Notes: generated by a model from the letters alone, not told the origin. DNA of 64,000 nt from Streptomyces sp. NRRL S-337 (GCF_000720175.1 NZ_JOIX01000011.1:1-64000), one strand, 5' to 3'; shown: positions 8,373 to 17,343, numbered from the stretch's first letter. A program made the numbers and translations.

Positions 8373-9245
8373 TCAGCCGAGCCGGGGAAGGCGGACGGCG
8401 CGCGCGATTCCTGCGGCGCCGCCCAGGCGGATCAAGGTGCCGGACGCGCTGCGTTGTGCGTTGGCGATGATCGTGGACGGATGGCCGAGGTGATCGCCCA
8501 TGTCGACCGCGATGCCGGTGACGCCCTGATCCGCGAAATACGCGGCCAGACATGCGGTGCTGTTGGCGTTGGCGACATCCTCGGGAACGCCGATCGACGG
8601 GGCGAACATCCGGGCCGCCGCCCGACCGTCCGCATCGGGGATCGAGTAGGCGTAGCAGCCCAGCAGTCCGTAGCGGTCACAGGCATGGCGCAGTGCCGTG
8701 AAGTCCGGACGGAGTTCGGCCAGCGCGGTGCGCGATCGCACGGGTAACAGGAGCCGTGGCCGGCCGGGTGAGGCCACGCAGGCGCCGTCGGGAAGGGCTT
8801 CGCTCATCAGGCCGAGGGCGGTCGCGATCGCCCGGAGTTCGGGTTCCCCGGCATCCCGCGGGCTGATCGGGCCCGGGTCGAAAGTGGCCGTCAGGTCGTC
8901 GTGTTCTCGCTTCGCCCAGCCTTCGAATACGCGACGTGTGGTGTGCAGCGCGGCCCGGTAATCGGCGTGGCCGCTGCAGCGCAGAGCGAGCAGCGCCAGT
9001 GCGGCGACTGTGCCGTGACCGCAGGCGGGCAACTCGCCTTCGCCGGTGAAGAACCGGAGCCGATACGACGGTCGAGCCTGATCCTCGCCGTCCACCGCAG
9101 CGATGAAGACCGCGTGCGAGGTGCCTGTCGCAGCAGGGATGCGCCGTCGCTCGGCATCGGTGAAGGGCGCGTCGTCGAGAACGGCGGTCGGACTGCCGCC
9201 CTGGCCCTGCCGCCGGCACGCGTCGACGATCGTCACCTCGGGCAT
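8373..9245 (-). CDS. PhzF-family isomerase-like protein
   Basis: 290 residues. PhzF/DAP-epimerase fold markers are present: G-G-S-P-T-A-V near the N-terminus, F-F-T-G-E-G-E-L-P-A-C-G-H-G-T around residue 75, and a second-half copy containing N-A-N-S-T-A-C-L-A-A-Y. In characterised PhzF enzymes a Glu in an S-E-x-T/S segment is the acid/base. Here the equivalent place reads G-T-S-H-A-V, so the usual chemistry may be altered. The ATG lies inside the end of nadC (13-base overlap), implying translational coupling. A role linked to pyridine or anthranilate-type metabolites is only inferred from that coupling. Confidence 0.85.
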   Translation of the reverse strand: MPEVTIVDACRRQGQGGSPTAVLDDAPFTDAERRRIPAATGTSHAVFIAAVDGEDQARPSYRLRFFTGEGELPACGHGTVAALALLALRCSGHADYRAALHTTRRVFEGWAKREHDDLTATFDPGPISPRDAGEPELRAIATALGLMSEALPDGACVASPGRPRLLLPVRSRTALAELRPDFTALRHACDRYGLLGCYAYSIPDADGRAAARMFAPSIGVPEDVANANSTACLAAYFADQGVTGIAVDMGDHLGHPSTIIANAQRSASGTLIRLGGAAGIARAVRLPRLG

Positions 9246-10126
9246 GGCGCCGCGTCCATCGTGATCAGCATCGTCAGGTCGAGCGCGGGCGCGCTGTGCG
9301 TCAGGGCGCCGATCGAGATGAGGTCGACGCCGGCATCGGCAAGGGCGCGAACCCGGTCCAGGGTGACGTTGCCGGATGCCTCCAGGAGGATCTCCGAACC
9401 GCCGCAACGGCCGGCCTTCATGCGCATCACTTCTTCGATGCCGGCCACCTCCATGTTGTCGAGCATGAGCCAGTCAGCTCCCGCTTCCATGGCTTCGCGG
9501 GCCTGCGCGATGGTCTGCACTTCGACGTCGATCGGCATGCTCGTCCCGGAATCGGCCATTCCCTTCCGGACCGCATTGATCGCCGCGGTCACCCCGCCCG
9601 CCGCGGTGATGTGGTTCTCCTTCAGCAGGACCATCGCCGCCAGGGTGAGCCGGTGGTTGCTGCCGCCGCCCGCGGTGACGGCGTACTTGTCCAGCGCCCG
9701 CAGCCCCGGGGCGGTCTTGCGGGTGTCCAGGATCCGCGCCGGGGTTCCGGCCACGGCGTGGACGAAGCCGTCGGTGACAGTGGCGATGCCGCACAGGCGC
9801 TGCAGGAAGTTCAGCACCGTGCGCTCGGCGGTGATCAGGCTGCGAGCCGATCCGGTCAGCCGCACCAGGACATCCCCGGCCTGCACCCGCTCGCCGTCCG
9901 CGACCAGAGTCTCGACCTCGACCTCCGGGTCGGTCTGGGCGAAGACTTCGTGGACCACGGGGATTCCGGCGGCGACACCGGGCTGGCGGGTACTGATCTC
10001 GGCGGTGGCGATCAGATCGGCCGGGACGCTCCACAAGGTGGTGATGTCGTCGGCGGCCCTGTCCTCCGCCAGGGCGACGGCCACACTGGCCCGCGCTGCC
10101 GACGCGGGGAACTCGGCGATCTTCAT
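9233..10126 (-). CDS. nadC: Nicotinate-nucleotide pyrophosphorylase (quinolinate phosphoribosyltransferase)
   Basis: 297 residues. It converts quinolinate and PRPP to nicotinate mononucleotide, CO2 and pyrophosphate in NAD synthesis. Family motifs are intact: D-T-R-K-T-A-P-G-L-R, G-G-G-S-N-H-R, L-L-K-E-N-H-I and the C-terminal I-S-I-G-A-L-T-H-S. Length is usual. A primary nadC normally sits with nadA and nadB. This copy instead overlaps a phzF-like gene and follows a dihydrolipoamide dehydrogenase relic, so it is probably an extra, pathway-specific copy. Divergent to it is a LysR gene that may have controlled it. Confidence 0.93.
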   Translation of the reverse strand: MKIAEFPASAARASVAVALAEDRAADDITTLWSVPADLIATAEISTRQPGVAAGIPVVHEVFAQTDPEVEVETLVADGERVQAGDVLVRLTGSARSLITAERTVLNFLQRLCGIATVTDGFVHAVAGTPARILDTRKTAPGLRALDKYAVTAGGGSNHRLTLAAMVLLKENHITAAGGVTAAINAVRKGMADSGTSMPIDVEVQTIAQAREAMEAGADWLMLDNMEVAGIEEVMRMKAGRCGGSEILLEASGNVTLDRVRALADAGVDLISIGALTHSAPALDLTMLITMDAAPCPR

Positions 10127-10143
10127 AGGTGGTTCCTCAGCTC

Positions 10144-10589
10144 TTAGAGATTGATCATCGGACCGACGAGGCCGTGGACGGCTTCCTTGACAGCCTCCCC
10201 GAGCGTCGGGTGGGCATGGATGTTCCTGGCGATCTCGTGCGCTGTGAGATCCCACATCCGTGCCGGCGTCAGCTCGGGCAGGAGCGCTGGAACGCCGCGC
10301 GGTAGTCGAGGCTGATGGGGCTCTCGGAGCGGATGCCGAACAGGTCGGCCCCCTTGGTGGTGTTGTGTGCCGGTTCGGCGTTGCGCAGCAGGGCCTTGGA
10401 CGGGATACAACCGACGTTGAGGCGCACGCCGCCCCAGTACTCGGCCTCGGCAACCGCAGTGCGCAGCCCCAGCTGTGTCGCGCGGACGGCCGCGGTGCAG
10501 CCGCCAGGTCGGGCACCGAGGACGACGACGTCATAGTGGGTAGCGGCGGCAACGCACCCGACGCCGTCGTGGGATGAGGGATCGTCCAT
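10144..10589 (-). pseudogene. lpdA: Dihydrolipoamide dehydrogenase relic (large internal deletion)
   Basis: The 5' part encodes the FAD-binding N-terminus ([14 protein letters not shown]) and the redox-loop region. The first redox Cys is Arg (G-G-V-R-L-N-V-G-C). After about 100 residues the sequence jumps, in another frame, to the extreme C-terminus ([13 protein letters not shown] and H-G-L-V-G). Some 300 internal residues are missing. A deletion plus frameshift has destroyed the gene. It lies directly upstream of nadC on the same strand. Confidence 0.85.
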
Positions 10590-10685
10590 GACGTGTTGCT
10601 CCGTTCAACAGGACCCGATCGATGGTTCGGCCCCATCAAAACCCCCGCGATCCGGTCCACGCCAATAGCCCCACGAGGCCACCCC

Positions 10686-10701
10686 ATAGGCTCGGACCTA
10701 T
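10686..10701. promoter_or_regulatory. Perfect dyad upstream of the LysR gene, candidate operator
   Basis: ATAGG-N6-CCTAT is a 16-base dyad ending 21 bases before the LysR start codon and upstream of the divergent minus-strand genes. Position and form suit a LysR-type autoregulatory site. Functional assignment is inference. Confidence 0.45.
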
Positions 10702-10721
10702 CGCGAGAGCAAGGAGCGGAC

Positions 10722-11681
10722 ATGCACGACCACCAAGGCGTCGAACTTCGTCATCTCCGCTACTTCGTCGCCGTCGCCGAGGAGGGCACGATGACGGAGG
10801 CCGCACGGGTACTGCGGATCGCACAGCCCAGCCTGAGCCAGCAGATCAGCGCCCTGGAACGCCGAGTCGGGGCCAAGCTGTTCCACCGCAGGCCCAAGGG
10901 GATGGAGCTGACCGAGGGCGGCCGGATCCTGTACGCGAGCGCCAGTCGTACCCTGGCCGAGATCGAGTCGTCGCTGGTGCAGGCGCGCGACGCGCGCTGT
11001 CCGGTGCACATAGGGGTCTGCGGCACCGTTCCCGAGCACCTGCTGGCGCGGGTCGAGCGGATCCTGGCCGAAGACGGATCCCTGGACGTCGAGTTCGCCG
11101 AGGCCGACTCCGGGCAGCAGCTCGACCTGTTACGGACCGGCACCCTGGCCTTCGGGGTGATGCGCGTCCTCCACGACATCGACGACCTGGCCACGCTGGC
11201 CCTGGCCGACGAGCCGCTTGGCGTGCTGCTGCGCCCCGACCACCCGCTGGCCGACCAAGCGGCCCTGTCCTGGGCCGACCTCGCGGGCCAGGAACTGCTG
11301 TGGTTCCCGACCGAGCGCAACCCGCACTTCACCGAAGGCGTCCTGGCCCACCTCGCCGGCCACGGCTGGTCGCCACGGCTACGTACCGCCGACGCGCACA
11401 GTCGGGCCCTGTACCGCCACCACCTGCGCAACAGCTAGAACCTGGTCACCCTGCGAGCCCGGACCGCCGTCACGGCGGATACCGGGATGGCATGGCGACC
11501 GTTCGCGTCCGACCCGCCGCGCGAACGCTTCGTCCTGGTCACTCCCGGCGACAGCTCTTGGGCGGGGTTGTTGGCTCGCTCGGGCGGCCGGTCATCCGAT
11601 GACGGCGGCATCGGTGGACCCGGTCAGCGCGCGGCGAGCTTCCCGAGCGCCACCTCGTCGGCGCTGCCGGGCTCAGCCTGA
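10722..11681 (+). pseudogene. LysR-family regulator interrupted by an in-frame TAG
   Basis: AAGGAG precedes the ATG at 10722. The first 238 codons give a typical LysR protein: helix-turn-helix (M-T-E-A-A-R-V-L ... Q-P-S-L-S-Q-Q-I-S-A-L-E) and most of the substrate-binding domain. A TAG at 11436-11438 stops the frame. The same frame then continues with family-like sequence (N-L-V-T-L-R-A-R-T-A-V, then R-F-V-L-V-T-P-G-D). A single nonsense change therefore removes the C-terminal 50-odd residues. Divergent orientation to nadC-phzF suggests it once regulated them. A sequencing error is possible. Confidence 0.75.
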
Positions 11682-12010
11682 TAGACCGTCATCCGCCGAT
11701 CGTCGTCGCCGAATCGCACGACCTCGATGACCAGCGTCAGGTCGCCGACCTCGGGCGCCTGAAGTGCTTGGGTTCGCCGCGCCGCACCCGTACCTCGTGG
11801 CGGTCCCCCATCGCGCCGAACTCCGGGCACTCGCGGCGGAACTCCTCGACCAGTGCCCAAAGCTCAGGCGCGTCGGGATCCTCGGCGGCGAGCGCGCGCA
11901 TGCTCGCCACCGAACTGCGTCCCCACAGATCCCAGTCGGCGAACAGGCCGCCCGCGCCCGCACCGGGGCGTCGGCCGCGGCGAGCACCGCCATGATCTGC
12001 TGGTAGGCCG
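11624..12010 (-). pseudogene. C-terminal domain of an MmyB-type XRE regulator, frameshifted
   Basis: Read in two frames, the minus strand gives the PAS-like MmyB ligand domain: D-P-D-A-P-E-L-W-A-L-V-E-E-F, C-P-E-F-G, then after a frameshift near 11770 E-V-G-D-L-T-L and M-T-V-Y-Q-A-E-P-G-S. These are standard landmarks of streptomycete MmyB-type regulators. The N-terminal XRE helix-turn-helix is absent; upstream sequence is unrelated. It overlaps the 3' end of the broken LysR gene tail to tail. Confidence 0.65.
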
Positions 12011-12930
12011 GATGGTCCGGCAGCTTGGCCTCCGGCGGTGCGGGTGGCGGCAGGTCGCCATCGTCATCTGTCACGGGGGGATCAGCGGCCTCGACGCGCT
12101 CGGGTGCCGTGCGGGCGGCGACCGGGCGGGGCACGAGGCCCGGAAGGGGTGGGCGTAGATGTGGGTGACGAGCTCCATCTGGCGGGCACAAGGTCGTTGA
12201 CCTGCTGCTTTTCCTCATCCGTCCAGCCTGGGGAATCCGGGCGCTGCGATGCGTAGTAGTGGCCGGACTCCTTGGCGTGTGTCCAGCCCGGCAGGGTTCC
12301 ACCAGCCGCCGGCCCGGGACACAGCCCTGTCGGGCCTGTCGCATCGACGGGTTTGCGGGCGTGGTTCGTCGAGTCCCGAGGAATGCCCGTCTTCTCGTCG
12401 AGGCCAGTGAGGGCGTGTCGTCGTATGGGCACCAATCCGTTGGCCCGCCTTCATCAGCTCGCCCTCACGGCAGGCGCGCTCGACGACTACCGAGCTGCGC
12501 GATGTGGTGAGTCAGCCGCAGGGCGCTCTTCGCCGTGGGCGGGCAGCACTCACAGCGCCCTGGCTCACCGGTTTCTCGCAGCTGCGTGCGTCCTGCGACG
12601 GGGAGTTGAAGCCAGGGCAGCGACTACGTACCCGCCGCGGCCGACGGCCGGACCCAACGATCCGGAAAGGCGCGCCGCGCAGGCCGGGTTCACCCGGCCT
12701 GCGCCGAGATTCGCGCAGGCGCTCTGTTCGGGGCCAGGTGCGGGCGCCGAATCCACGGTGAGGAACCCCAGGCCGCCCACGCTCGGCTCGGCCGCGCCCG
12801 TTCGCGCGGGTGTGTTTGCAGGACGTGAGTGAAGCGTTACCGGAACGTCAGTGGCCCCGGGAAAGGTGGTGTCCACACCGCGGGAACGGCCAAAGAAAAC
12901 TCCCGCACGAAACACAGGGGGAACCTGATC
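12011..12930. other. Intergenic debris, no intact gene
   Basis: On the minus strand, short stretches look like former coding sequence (for example a segment with Y-Y-A-S-Q-R-P-D-S-P-G-W-T-D-E-E-K near 12200-12280 and Q-Q-I-M-A-V-L-A-A-A-D-A-P-V near 12000). They change frame and have no common start. I do not recognise them. Bases 12480-12800 show no convincing coding pattern. The last 100 bases should hold the promoter of the lipoprotein gene; AGGGGGA precedes its ATG. Confidence 0.5.
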
Positions 12931-13629
12931 ATGCGTACTTCCCGGATTCGTACCGCCACCCTGGCCGCCGTCACCGCCGCGCTGGCGCTGGGCCTGACCG
13001 CCTGCGGCGGCGCCGACGGCGGCTCGAAGGCGGCGGGCGGCGACAACGCCGCCGACACCCCGCAGAGCCGGCCCGCGTCCAACGGGGACGGCAAGGGCGG
13101 CGCGCAGCAGGCCGGCAACGCCGGTGACACTAAGGAGGGCGCGCGCTCGACGACTGCCGCGGGCGGGACGGACAAGGTCGCGAGCAAGGGCACAACGGCC
13201 GGCGGCCAGCAGTGTCGCGGCGACGAGATGCTGGTCACCGCGGTGCACCGGTTCGCCGGGCAGCAGGGCGACCACCTGCTGGTCACCGCGTCCAACGAGG
13301 GCCCCAAGCCGTGCTGGGTCACCTCGTACCCGGCCGTGAAGCTCGGCGGCGACGTCGACGCCGCCGCGCTGCCGCACTCGAAGAAGGACAACCCGGGCGG
13401 TGAAAAGCACATCACCCTCCAGCCCGGCGGCAAGGCATACAGCGCGGTGAACCTCTTCGACTACGGTTCGAAGAACCACACGGCACAGTCGTTCGCCATC
13501 GCGCTGCGCGGTGCGGACGGTCACGACGGCCCCTTCTACTCCGTCGACACCAAGGGCGACAAGCCGCAGTTCAGCTGGAACGAGGCCGACGTGCTGAACT
13601 GGAGCACCAAGAAGCCGTACGACTTCTGA
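12931..13629 (+). CDS. Secreted lipoprotein, DUF4232 type
   Basis: 232 residues. The signal peptide ends in a lipobox (L-G-L-T-A-C at about residues 21-26), so the protein should be lipid-anchored outside the membrane. A 75-residue low-complexity linker rich in Gly, Ala, Asp and Thr follows. The C-terminal globular domain (about 95-232) has Q-Q-C-R-G-D-E and K-P-C-W-V-T-S-Y-P, matching the DUF4232 fold common in streptomycete lipoproteins. Its function is unknown. ATG 12931 is chosen because of the signal peptide and the upstream AGGGGGA. Confidence 0.88.
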   Translation: MRTSRIRTATLAAVTAALALGLTACGGADGGSKAAGGDNAADTPQSRPASNGDGKGGAQQAGNAGDTKEGARSTTAAGGTDKVASKGTTAGGQQCRGDEMLVTAVHRFAGQQGDHLLVTASNEGPKPCWVTSYPAVKLGGDVDAAALPHSKKDNPGGEKHITLQPGGKAYSAVNLFDYGSKNHTAQSFAIALRGADGHDGPFYSVDTKGDKPQFSWNEADVLNWSTKKPYDF

Positions 13630-13650
13630 CCTTGTTTTGTTCTGCCACGT

Positions 13651-13905
13651 CTAGGGCTGCAGCGGCCGGTTCTCGGACCAGTTCGTGCCCGGCTGGCCCC
13701 ACTCGTTCGTCGCCGCGCTGGAGGCGGGCCGAACCTTGTGGTGCCAGATCCTGGACGCGCTCCGGTGGGGGCCGGCCGACGATGTCGCCGGTGCCACCTC
13801 GTAGCTGCGGGCGATGCCGTCCGCGAGCAGGATGGCCGACGACCAGCCCAGGGCACGCTGGTACGGATGTCGAGGATCAGAAGGGAACGGCCAGCCCAGC
13901 TTCAC
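13651..13905 (-). CDS. Small hypothetical protein, overlapping the preceding gene
   Basis: 84 residues. Its ATG lies 29 bases inside the 3' end of the upstream gene (13877-14152) in a different frame, which allows translational coupling. There is no recognised domain. Composition is ordinary (P-F-P-S-D-P-R-H-P-Y-Q-R, then I-L-L-A-D-G-I-A-R-S-Y). It could instead be the frameshifted continuation of its neighbour. Confidence 0.35.
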   Translation of the reverse strand: MKLGWPFPSDPRHPYQRALGWSSAILLADGIARSYEVAPATSSAGPHRSASRIWHHKVRPASSAATNEWGQPGTNWSENRPLQP

Positions 13906-14152
13906 GCAATCGAAGTAGTGCCCTGCCCATGCACTCGGCGACCGAGGCCCCGTCGGCCCTCATCCCACCGTCCAGCGGCCCACCGGAAGCGGCAAAAGTC
14001 CACGCTGGCTGACCGTCACGCATGCGCTCCGCGTCGACCCGGATCATGGCACCGACCCCCTGCTCGCCGAGCCACTCCAGAATGAGCAGCGTCGCGTCCT
14101 CGACGCCGCTGTCCAGGTCCACCTTGGGCCGCCACCCCATTCCCTTGCCCAT
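13877..14152 (-). CDS. Small hypothetical protein
   Basis: 91 residues from the ATG at 14152. An alternating strand/helix pattern with A-T-L-L-I-L-E-W-L and M-G-R-A-L-L-R-L-R-E-A suggests a compact soluble alpha/beta protein. No family assigned. Codon bias supports coding. It precedes and overlaps the 84-codon gene. Confidence 0.5.
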   Translation of the reverse strand: MGKGMGWRPKVDLDSGVEDATLLILEWLGEQGVGAMIRVDAERMRDGQPAWTFAASGGPLDGGMRADGASVAECMGRALLRLREAGLAVPF

Positions 14153-14469
14153 GGCCCCAACCCTACTCAGCGTCTGGTCGGGCCTCGCACACGCTTTCAA
14201 CGGTGGCCGTCACGTCCAAACATTGAGGCGGCGTCGGCCTGGCCTCCCTGGGTGTGGCGGCCACCAACTCCTCGCCGCCGTCAGCAGGGGATCAGGGTCT
14301 CCGCCGCTTCTGCCCGTGCCTGACCTGTGCCTGGTCAACGGTGTCAGCAACAGATTCATCACTCCACGGGAGAACGAGAGTCATGGGTGAGTTTCTCCCG
14401 GAGCATGCGGATGACCAGGAGAGTAGTGAGGACATCTTCCTCGGTCGCGTCCGGATGTAACGCGCCCTG
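14153..14469. other. Intergenic, no gene seen
   Basis: Both strands show only short frames without typical third-position G+C bias. A Tn3-type transposase remnant begins immediately to the right. Confidence 0.4.
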
Positions 14470-14815
14470 GTATCTACTGGCACGTGGAGAAGAAGCCCCT
14501 GACCCTCCACTCCCAGCTGATCAACTGCACCGCCTCTGAGGTCGCCGCGACGGTCCCAGGCGCAACGCGGCACGCCACCACCATGGACGTAGAAGCCAAC
14601 TACCCAGACAGCCATGGCCAGTCGGAAATCGGGTTCGGCATCACCCGGCTGCTGAACTTCGACCTGCTGCCGCGCATCAAGCGGATCAACAAGGTCAAGC
14701 TGTACCGGCCGGTGGCCGGCGCCCGGACGCCTACCCGCGGCTCGGCCCGGCGCTGACCCGCCCGATCCGCTGGGAACTCATCGCCCAGCAGTACGACCAG
14801 ATGGTCACGTGCGCT
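14470..14815 (+). pseudogene. Tn3-family transposase fragment
   Basis: The plus strand reads W-H-V-E-K-K, then A-S-E-V-A-A, M-D-V-E-A-N-Y-P-D-S-H-G-Q-S-E-I-G-F-G and L-L-P-R-I-K-R-I-N-K-V-K-L-Y-R-P. This is the catalytic core of Tn3 transposases. A frameshift near 14730 moves the continuation (D-A-Y-P-R-L-G-P-A-L, then W-E-L-I-A-Q-Q-Y-D-Q-M) to another frame, and homology ends near 14815. Only about 110 of roughly 1000 residues survive. No 38-bp Tn3 end was recognised nearby. Confidence 0.85.
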
Positions 14816-14964
14816 CGGTCCGGCCGGTGCACCTCGACCATGGTCTCCGGTCCAAGGATCGGACCGGAAGCGAACACGAGGCAAGCGGTACGACCACGGT
14901 CCGATCCGAAAGTGTGGTCCACACTCCGACGACACGGTACGTGCGGCGGCAGCATCGTTGCCCC

Positions 14965-15945
14965 ATGACCGTCACGACTGCATCAATCGCCGTTCCTCAT
15001 CCTCACCCTATTTTTCCGGGACGCTGGGTGGGCGGCGCCTCCCTCGTCCTCGGCCCCCTGGTGCTGCTCACCGGCATTCTGCTGCGCCTGCGCTTCGACT
15101 TCTTCTTCCCTGCGCAACTGAGCCCGTACGGGCACCGTCCGGACCTCATGACGGCCTCATACGGCTTTGTGTCCGCCGGGTGGGTGCTGCTCTGGCCGGG
15201 AGTCGTGCTTCTCACCGCCAGGATCGGCGAGAGGTTCCGGGAACTCGCTCTGTGGGGTGGCGCACTCACGGTCCTCGGCCTCTTCGCCCGCGCGTTTCAC
15301 GCCGGTGTGGACCACTTGGCCTTCCAACTGGTGGCCGTCCAGGGCACGGCATCGGCGATGCGAACGGTGAGCGAGACCTACGGCGCGTTCCACATCTTCA
15401 GCACACTGAACACAGCCATCATGGGCGGCTGGCTCCTGCTGGCGATCGGCGAATACCGCTCCCGAGGGGGGCCACCACAGCCTGATCCACGCCACTCCAT
15501 TCGACGACATCTTCCCAATCTTCCCGAAATGCTCGCTGCCCTCGCTCCAGCCCCCTCGGCAGACCGGTCTCCTCATCAATCTCCTCATCAAGGTGGGCAG
15601 GCATGGAAGCGATACAGGCAGACAAGTCCACGCCAGGCAGTGATTCACTGGTCCGATGAGCACGTTCGACGAATACCTCGCGCACTGGGAGTTCGGCGAC
15701 GACTGGCGGCCAGTGGTAGAACACCTGGCGGCCCGCGTCACGAACTGGCCCAACGGGGCACCGCCACCCGACGACTTCTGCGTGGACTTCCCCGTCGACG
15801 TCCTGTGGACAGACGGCCTGCTGGTGTGGACCAGCCTGGTGGACCCCCTGCGCGGGACGATCAGCACCGGCCTGGGCGGCCAGATCGACCGCTCGGGCCT
15901 TCGCTGCGGCAACCTGAACCCCCACAATCCCGGAGACCACCTTGA
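14965..15945 (+). CDS. Small integral membrane protein, probably with a frameshifted 3' end
   Basis: From the ATG at 14965, the first 170 residues carry four hydrophobic helices: S-L-V-L-G-P-L-V-L-L around residue 20, W-V-L-L-W-P-G-V-V-L-L near 75, G-G-A-L-T-V-L-G-L-F near 100, and M-G-G-W-L-L-L-A-I near 160. After about 15465 the frame becomes Pro/Arg/His-rich and runs into another gene (15656-16054) in a different frame. The true C-terminus was therefore probably lost by frameshift or rearrangement. No substrate or partner can be named. Confidence 0.55.
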   Translation: MTVTTASIAVPHPHPIFPGRWVGGASLVLGPLVLLTGILLRLRFDFFFPAQLSPYGHRPDLMTASYGFVSAGWVLLWPGVVLLTARIGERFRELALWGGALTVLGLFARAFHAGVDHLAFQLVAVQGTASAMRTVSETYGAFHIFSTLNTAIMGGWLLLAIGEYRSRGGPPQPDPRHSIRRHLPNLPEMLAALAPAPSADRSPHQSPHQGGQAWKRYRQTSPRQAVIHWSDEHVRRIPRALGVRRRLAASGRTPGGPRHELAQRGTATRRLLRGLPRRRPVDRRPAGVDQPGGPPARDDQHRPGRPDRPLGPSLRQPEPPQSRRPP

Positions 15946-16054
15946 CTGCCACTTCGTCCTTCTCCGCGAAGGAAGATCCCTTTCGGCTCTTACAGATGCG
16001 TTCCTGGATTGGGTAGCCGCCGAGACCACACGTCTCTCCCTCCACAACGATTGA
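15656..16054 (+). CDS. Hypothetical protein
   Basis: 132 residues beginning M-S-T-F-D-E-Y-L. Acidic and aromatic-rich (many Trp and Asp), it is compact and soluble with no signal or membrane segment. Strong codon bias separates it from the overlapping tail of the membrane-protein frame. The arrangement of a short helix, then D-D-W-R-P-V-V-E-H-L, then beta-like segments resembles small immunity-type proteins, but no family is assigned. It converges on the M4 peptidase gene. Confidence 0.65.
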   Translation: MSTFDEYLAHWEFGDDWRPVVEHLAARVTNWPNGAPPPDDFCVDFPVDVLWTDGLLVWTSLVDPLRGTISTGLGGQIDRSGLRCGNLNPHNPGDHLDCHFVLLREGRSLSALTDAFLDWVAAETTRLSLHND

Positions 16055-16105
16055 CAATTGCTCATGCCGAGCATCGCGTGGTGAACACCAGCACCCTTTC
16101 AGGGA

Positions 16106-17212
16106 CTACTTCACATTGACCGCGGTCCACGCCTTCTCGACGGCCTTGTACTCCGCACTGCTCTTGCCGTACAGAGCAGCGGCGGCCTTCAGCGTGCCGA
16201 CCCGGGCGTCCTTGTATTTGGTGGTCGATTTGAACTGAGTGGTCAGCGCCTTGTACCAGATCTTCGCGGCCTTCTCGCGGCCGATACCGGTGACCTTCGA
16301 GCCGTCGTACGTGGGGCTGTCGTAAGCGACACCATTGATGACCTTCTTACCGCTGCCCTCGGCCAGAAGATAGAAGAAGTGGTTGGCCACTCCTGCCGCG
16401 TGGTGGGCATCCTTGAGACGATCAAGGCCCGGCTTCCAGTAGTCCGGGGACTTGCCGTCCCTGGAGGGTTTGTCCATGTAACGCATCGGTTTGCCGTCAC
16501 CATGGAAATTGGCCTTCTCACCGATGAGGTAGTCAGGGGTGTCGGCGGCGATGTTCGCGTAGAACTCCACCATCGTGCCCAAGATGTCACAGGTGGCTTC
16601 ATTCAGACCGTCGCCTTGGAACGCGGCCGTCGCCTCGACGACGCCGTGAGTGAACTCATGGGCCACGACGTCGAGTTCGGTCAGGGGGTTCTTGTCACTC
16701 TTGCCGTCGCCGAACCGGGGCACACCTTCCTCGTAGTCGGCAGAAGCGCCCTTGCCGTAGTGGACGCCGATCACAGGGCCCACGCCGCTGCCCCTCATCC
16801 CCTTGCGGCCGAAGGTGTTCCTGTAGTAATCCCACGTTTTTCCGGCAGCGAAGTAGGCATCGACAGCGGCCGACTGGCGGCTGCTCATGGTGCCGTTGCC
16901 CCAGACGTTGTCCCTGTCTGTGAACGGCTTGAACGACGCTCCATTGCGGTTGCCGAGGTCGACGACCGACAGGCCGCCGCGGGTGGGGTCGATGAGCTCG
17001 TACCTGCCCTTGCGCAGCTTTGTGGTGATCTTGACCTTCCCGACGCGCACCCCGTTGCCGGTACCGGTGCGGGCCCCCGCAGGCGCCGCGGCTTTCGCGA
17101 CGCTCGCAGTGCCCTTCGCTGTGGCAACGGTTCCCGACGCTGCGGCTTCGACGCCGACGGCCAACACCGCTGCGGCGCCCACCGCAACTCCCAAGGTCAA
17201 CTTTCTACGCAC
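16106..17212 (-). CDS. Secreted M4 (thermolysin-type) metallopeptidase with a short N-terminus
   Basis: 368 residues from a GTG at 17212 with GGAGG six bases upstream. A signal peptide (about 1-28) is followed by a short Ala/Thr-rich stretch and then directly by the catalytic domain. The zinc site is intact: H-E-F-T-H at about 185-189, G-L-N-E-A at 202-206 supplying the third ligand, and a downstream D-A-H-H-A-A-G-V-A-N-H catalytic segment. The long FTP/PepSY propeptide of classical M4 enzymes is missing. The usual N-x-A-F-W substrate strip is also changed, reading H-Y-G-K-G-A-S-A-D-Y. It should act outside the cell on protein substrates. Confidence 0.9.
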   Translation of the reverse strand: MRRKLTLGVAVGAAAVLAVGVEAAASGTVATAKGTASVAKAAAPAGARTGTGNGVRVGKVKITTKLRKGRYELIDPTRGGLSVVDLGNRNGASFKPFTDRDNVWGNGTMSSRQSAAVDAYFAAGKTWDYYRNTFGRKGMRGSGVGPVIGVHYGKGASADYEEGVPRFGDGKSDKNPLTELDVVAHEFTHGVVEATAAFQGDGLNEATCDILGTMVEFYANIAADTPDYLIGEKANFHGDGKPMRYMDKPSRDGKSPDYWKPGLDRLKDAHHAAGVANHFFYLLAEGSGKKVINGVAYDSPTYDGSKVTGIGREKAAKIWYKALTTQFKSTTKYKDARVGTLKAAAALYGKSSAEYKAVEKAWTAVNVK

Positions 17213-17343
17213 GGTTCCTCCATCTTGTTGCTGCGGGCTGCGAGCCGACCGCACGGTCGGATACCACGGGTGGGTGGCAGTGCTCGTGCACCGGTCAGAC
17301 ACACGAGCACTGCCGAAGACCGTTGCCGCGTGGCAGACAGGCC

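Noticed and set aside
12040..12450. Intact gene around the Y-Y-A-S-Q-R-P-D segment
   Set aside because: The frame changes within 100 bases on either side and no start or domain is found; left as debris.
12565..13524. Long minus-strand open frame (about 320 codons) opposite the lipoprotein gene
   Set aside because: It is an antisense shadow of the high-G+C lipoprotein gene. Composition is Arg/Val/Gly-rich without domains, and no ribosome-binding site is present.
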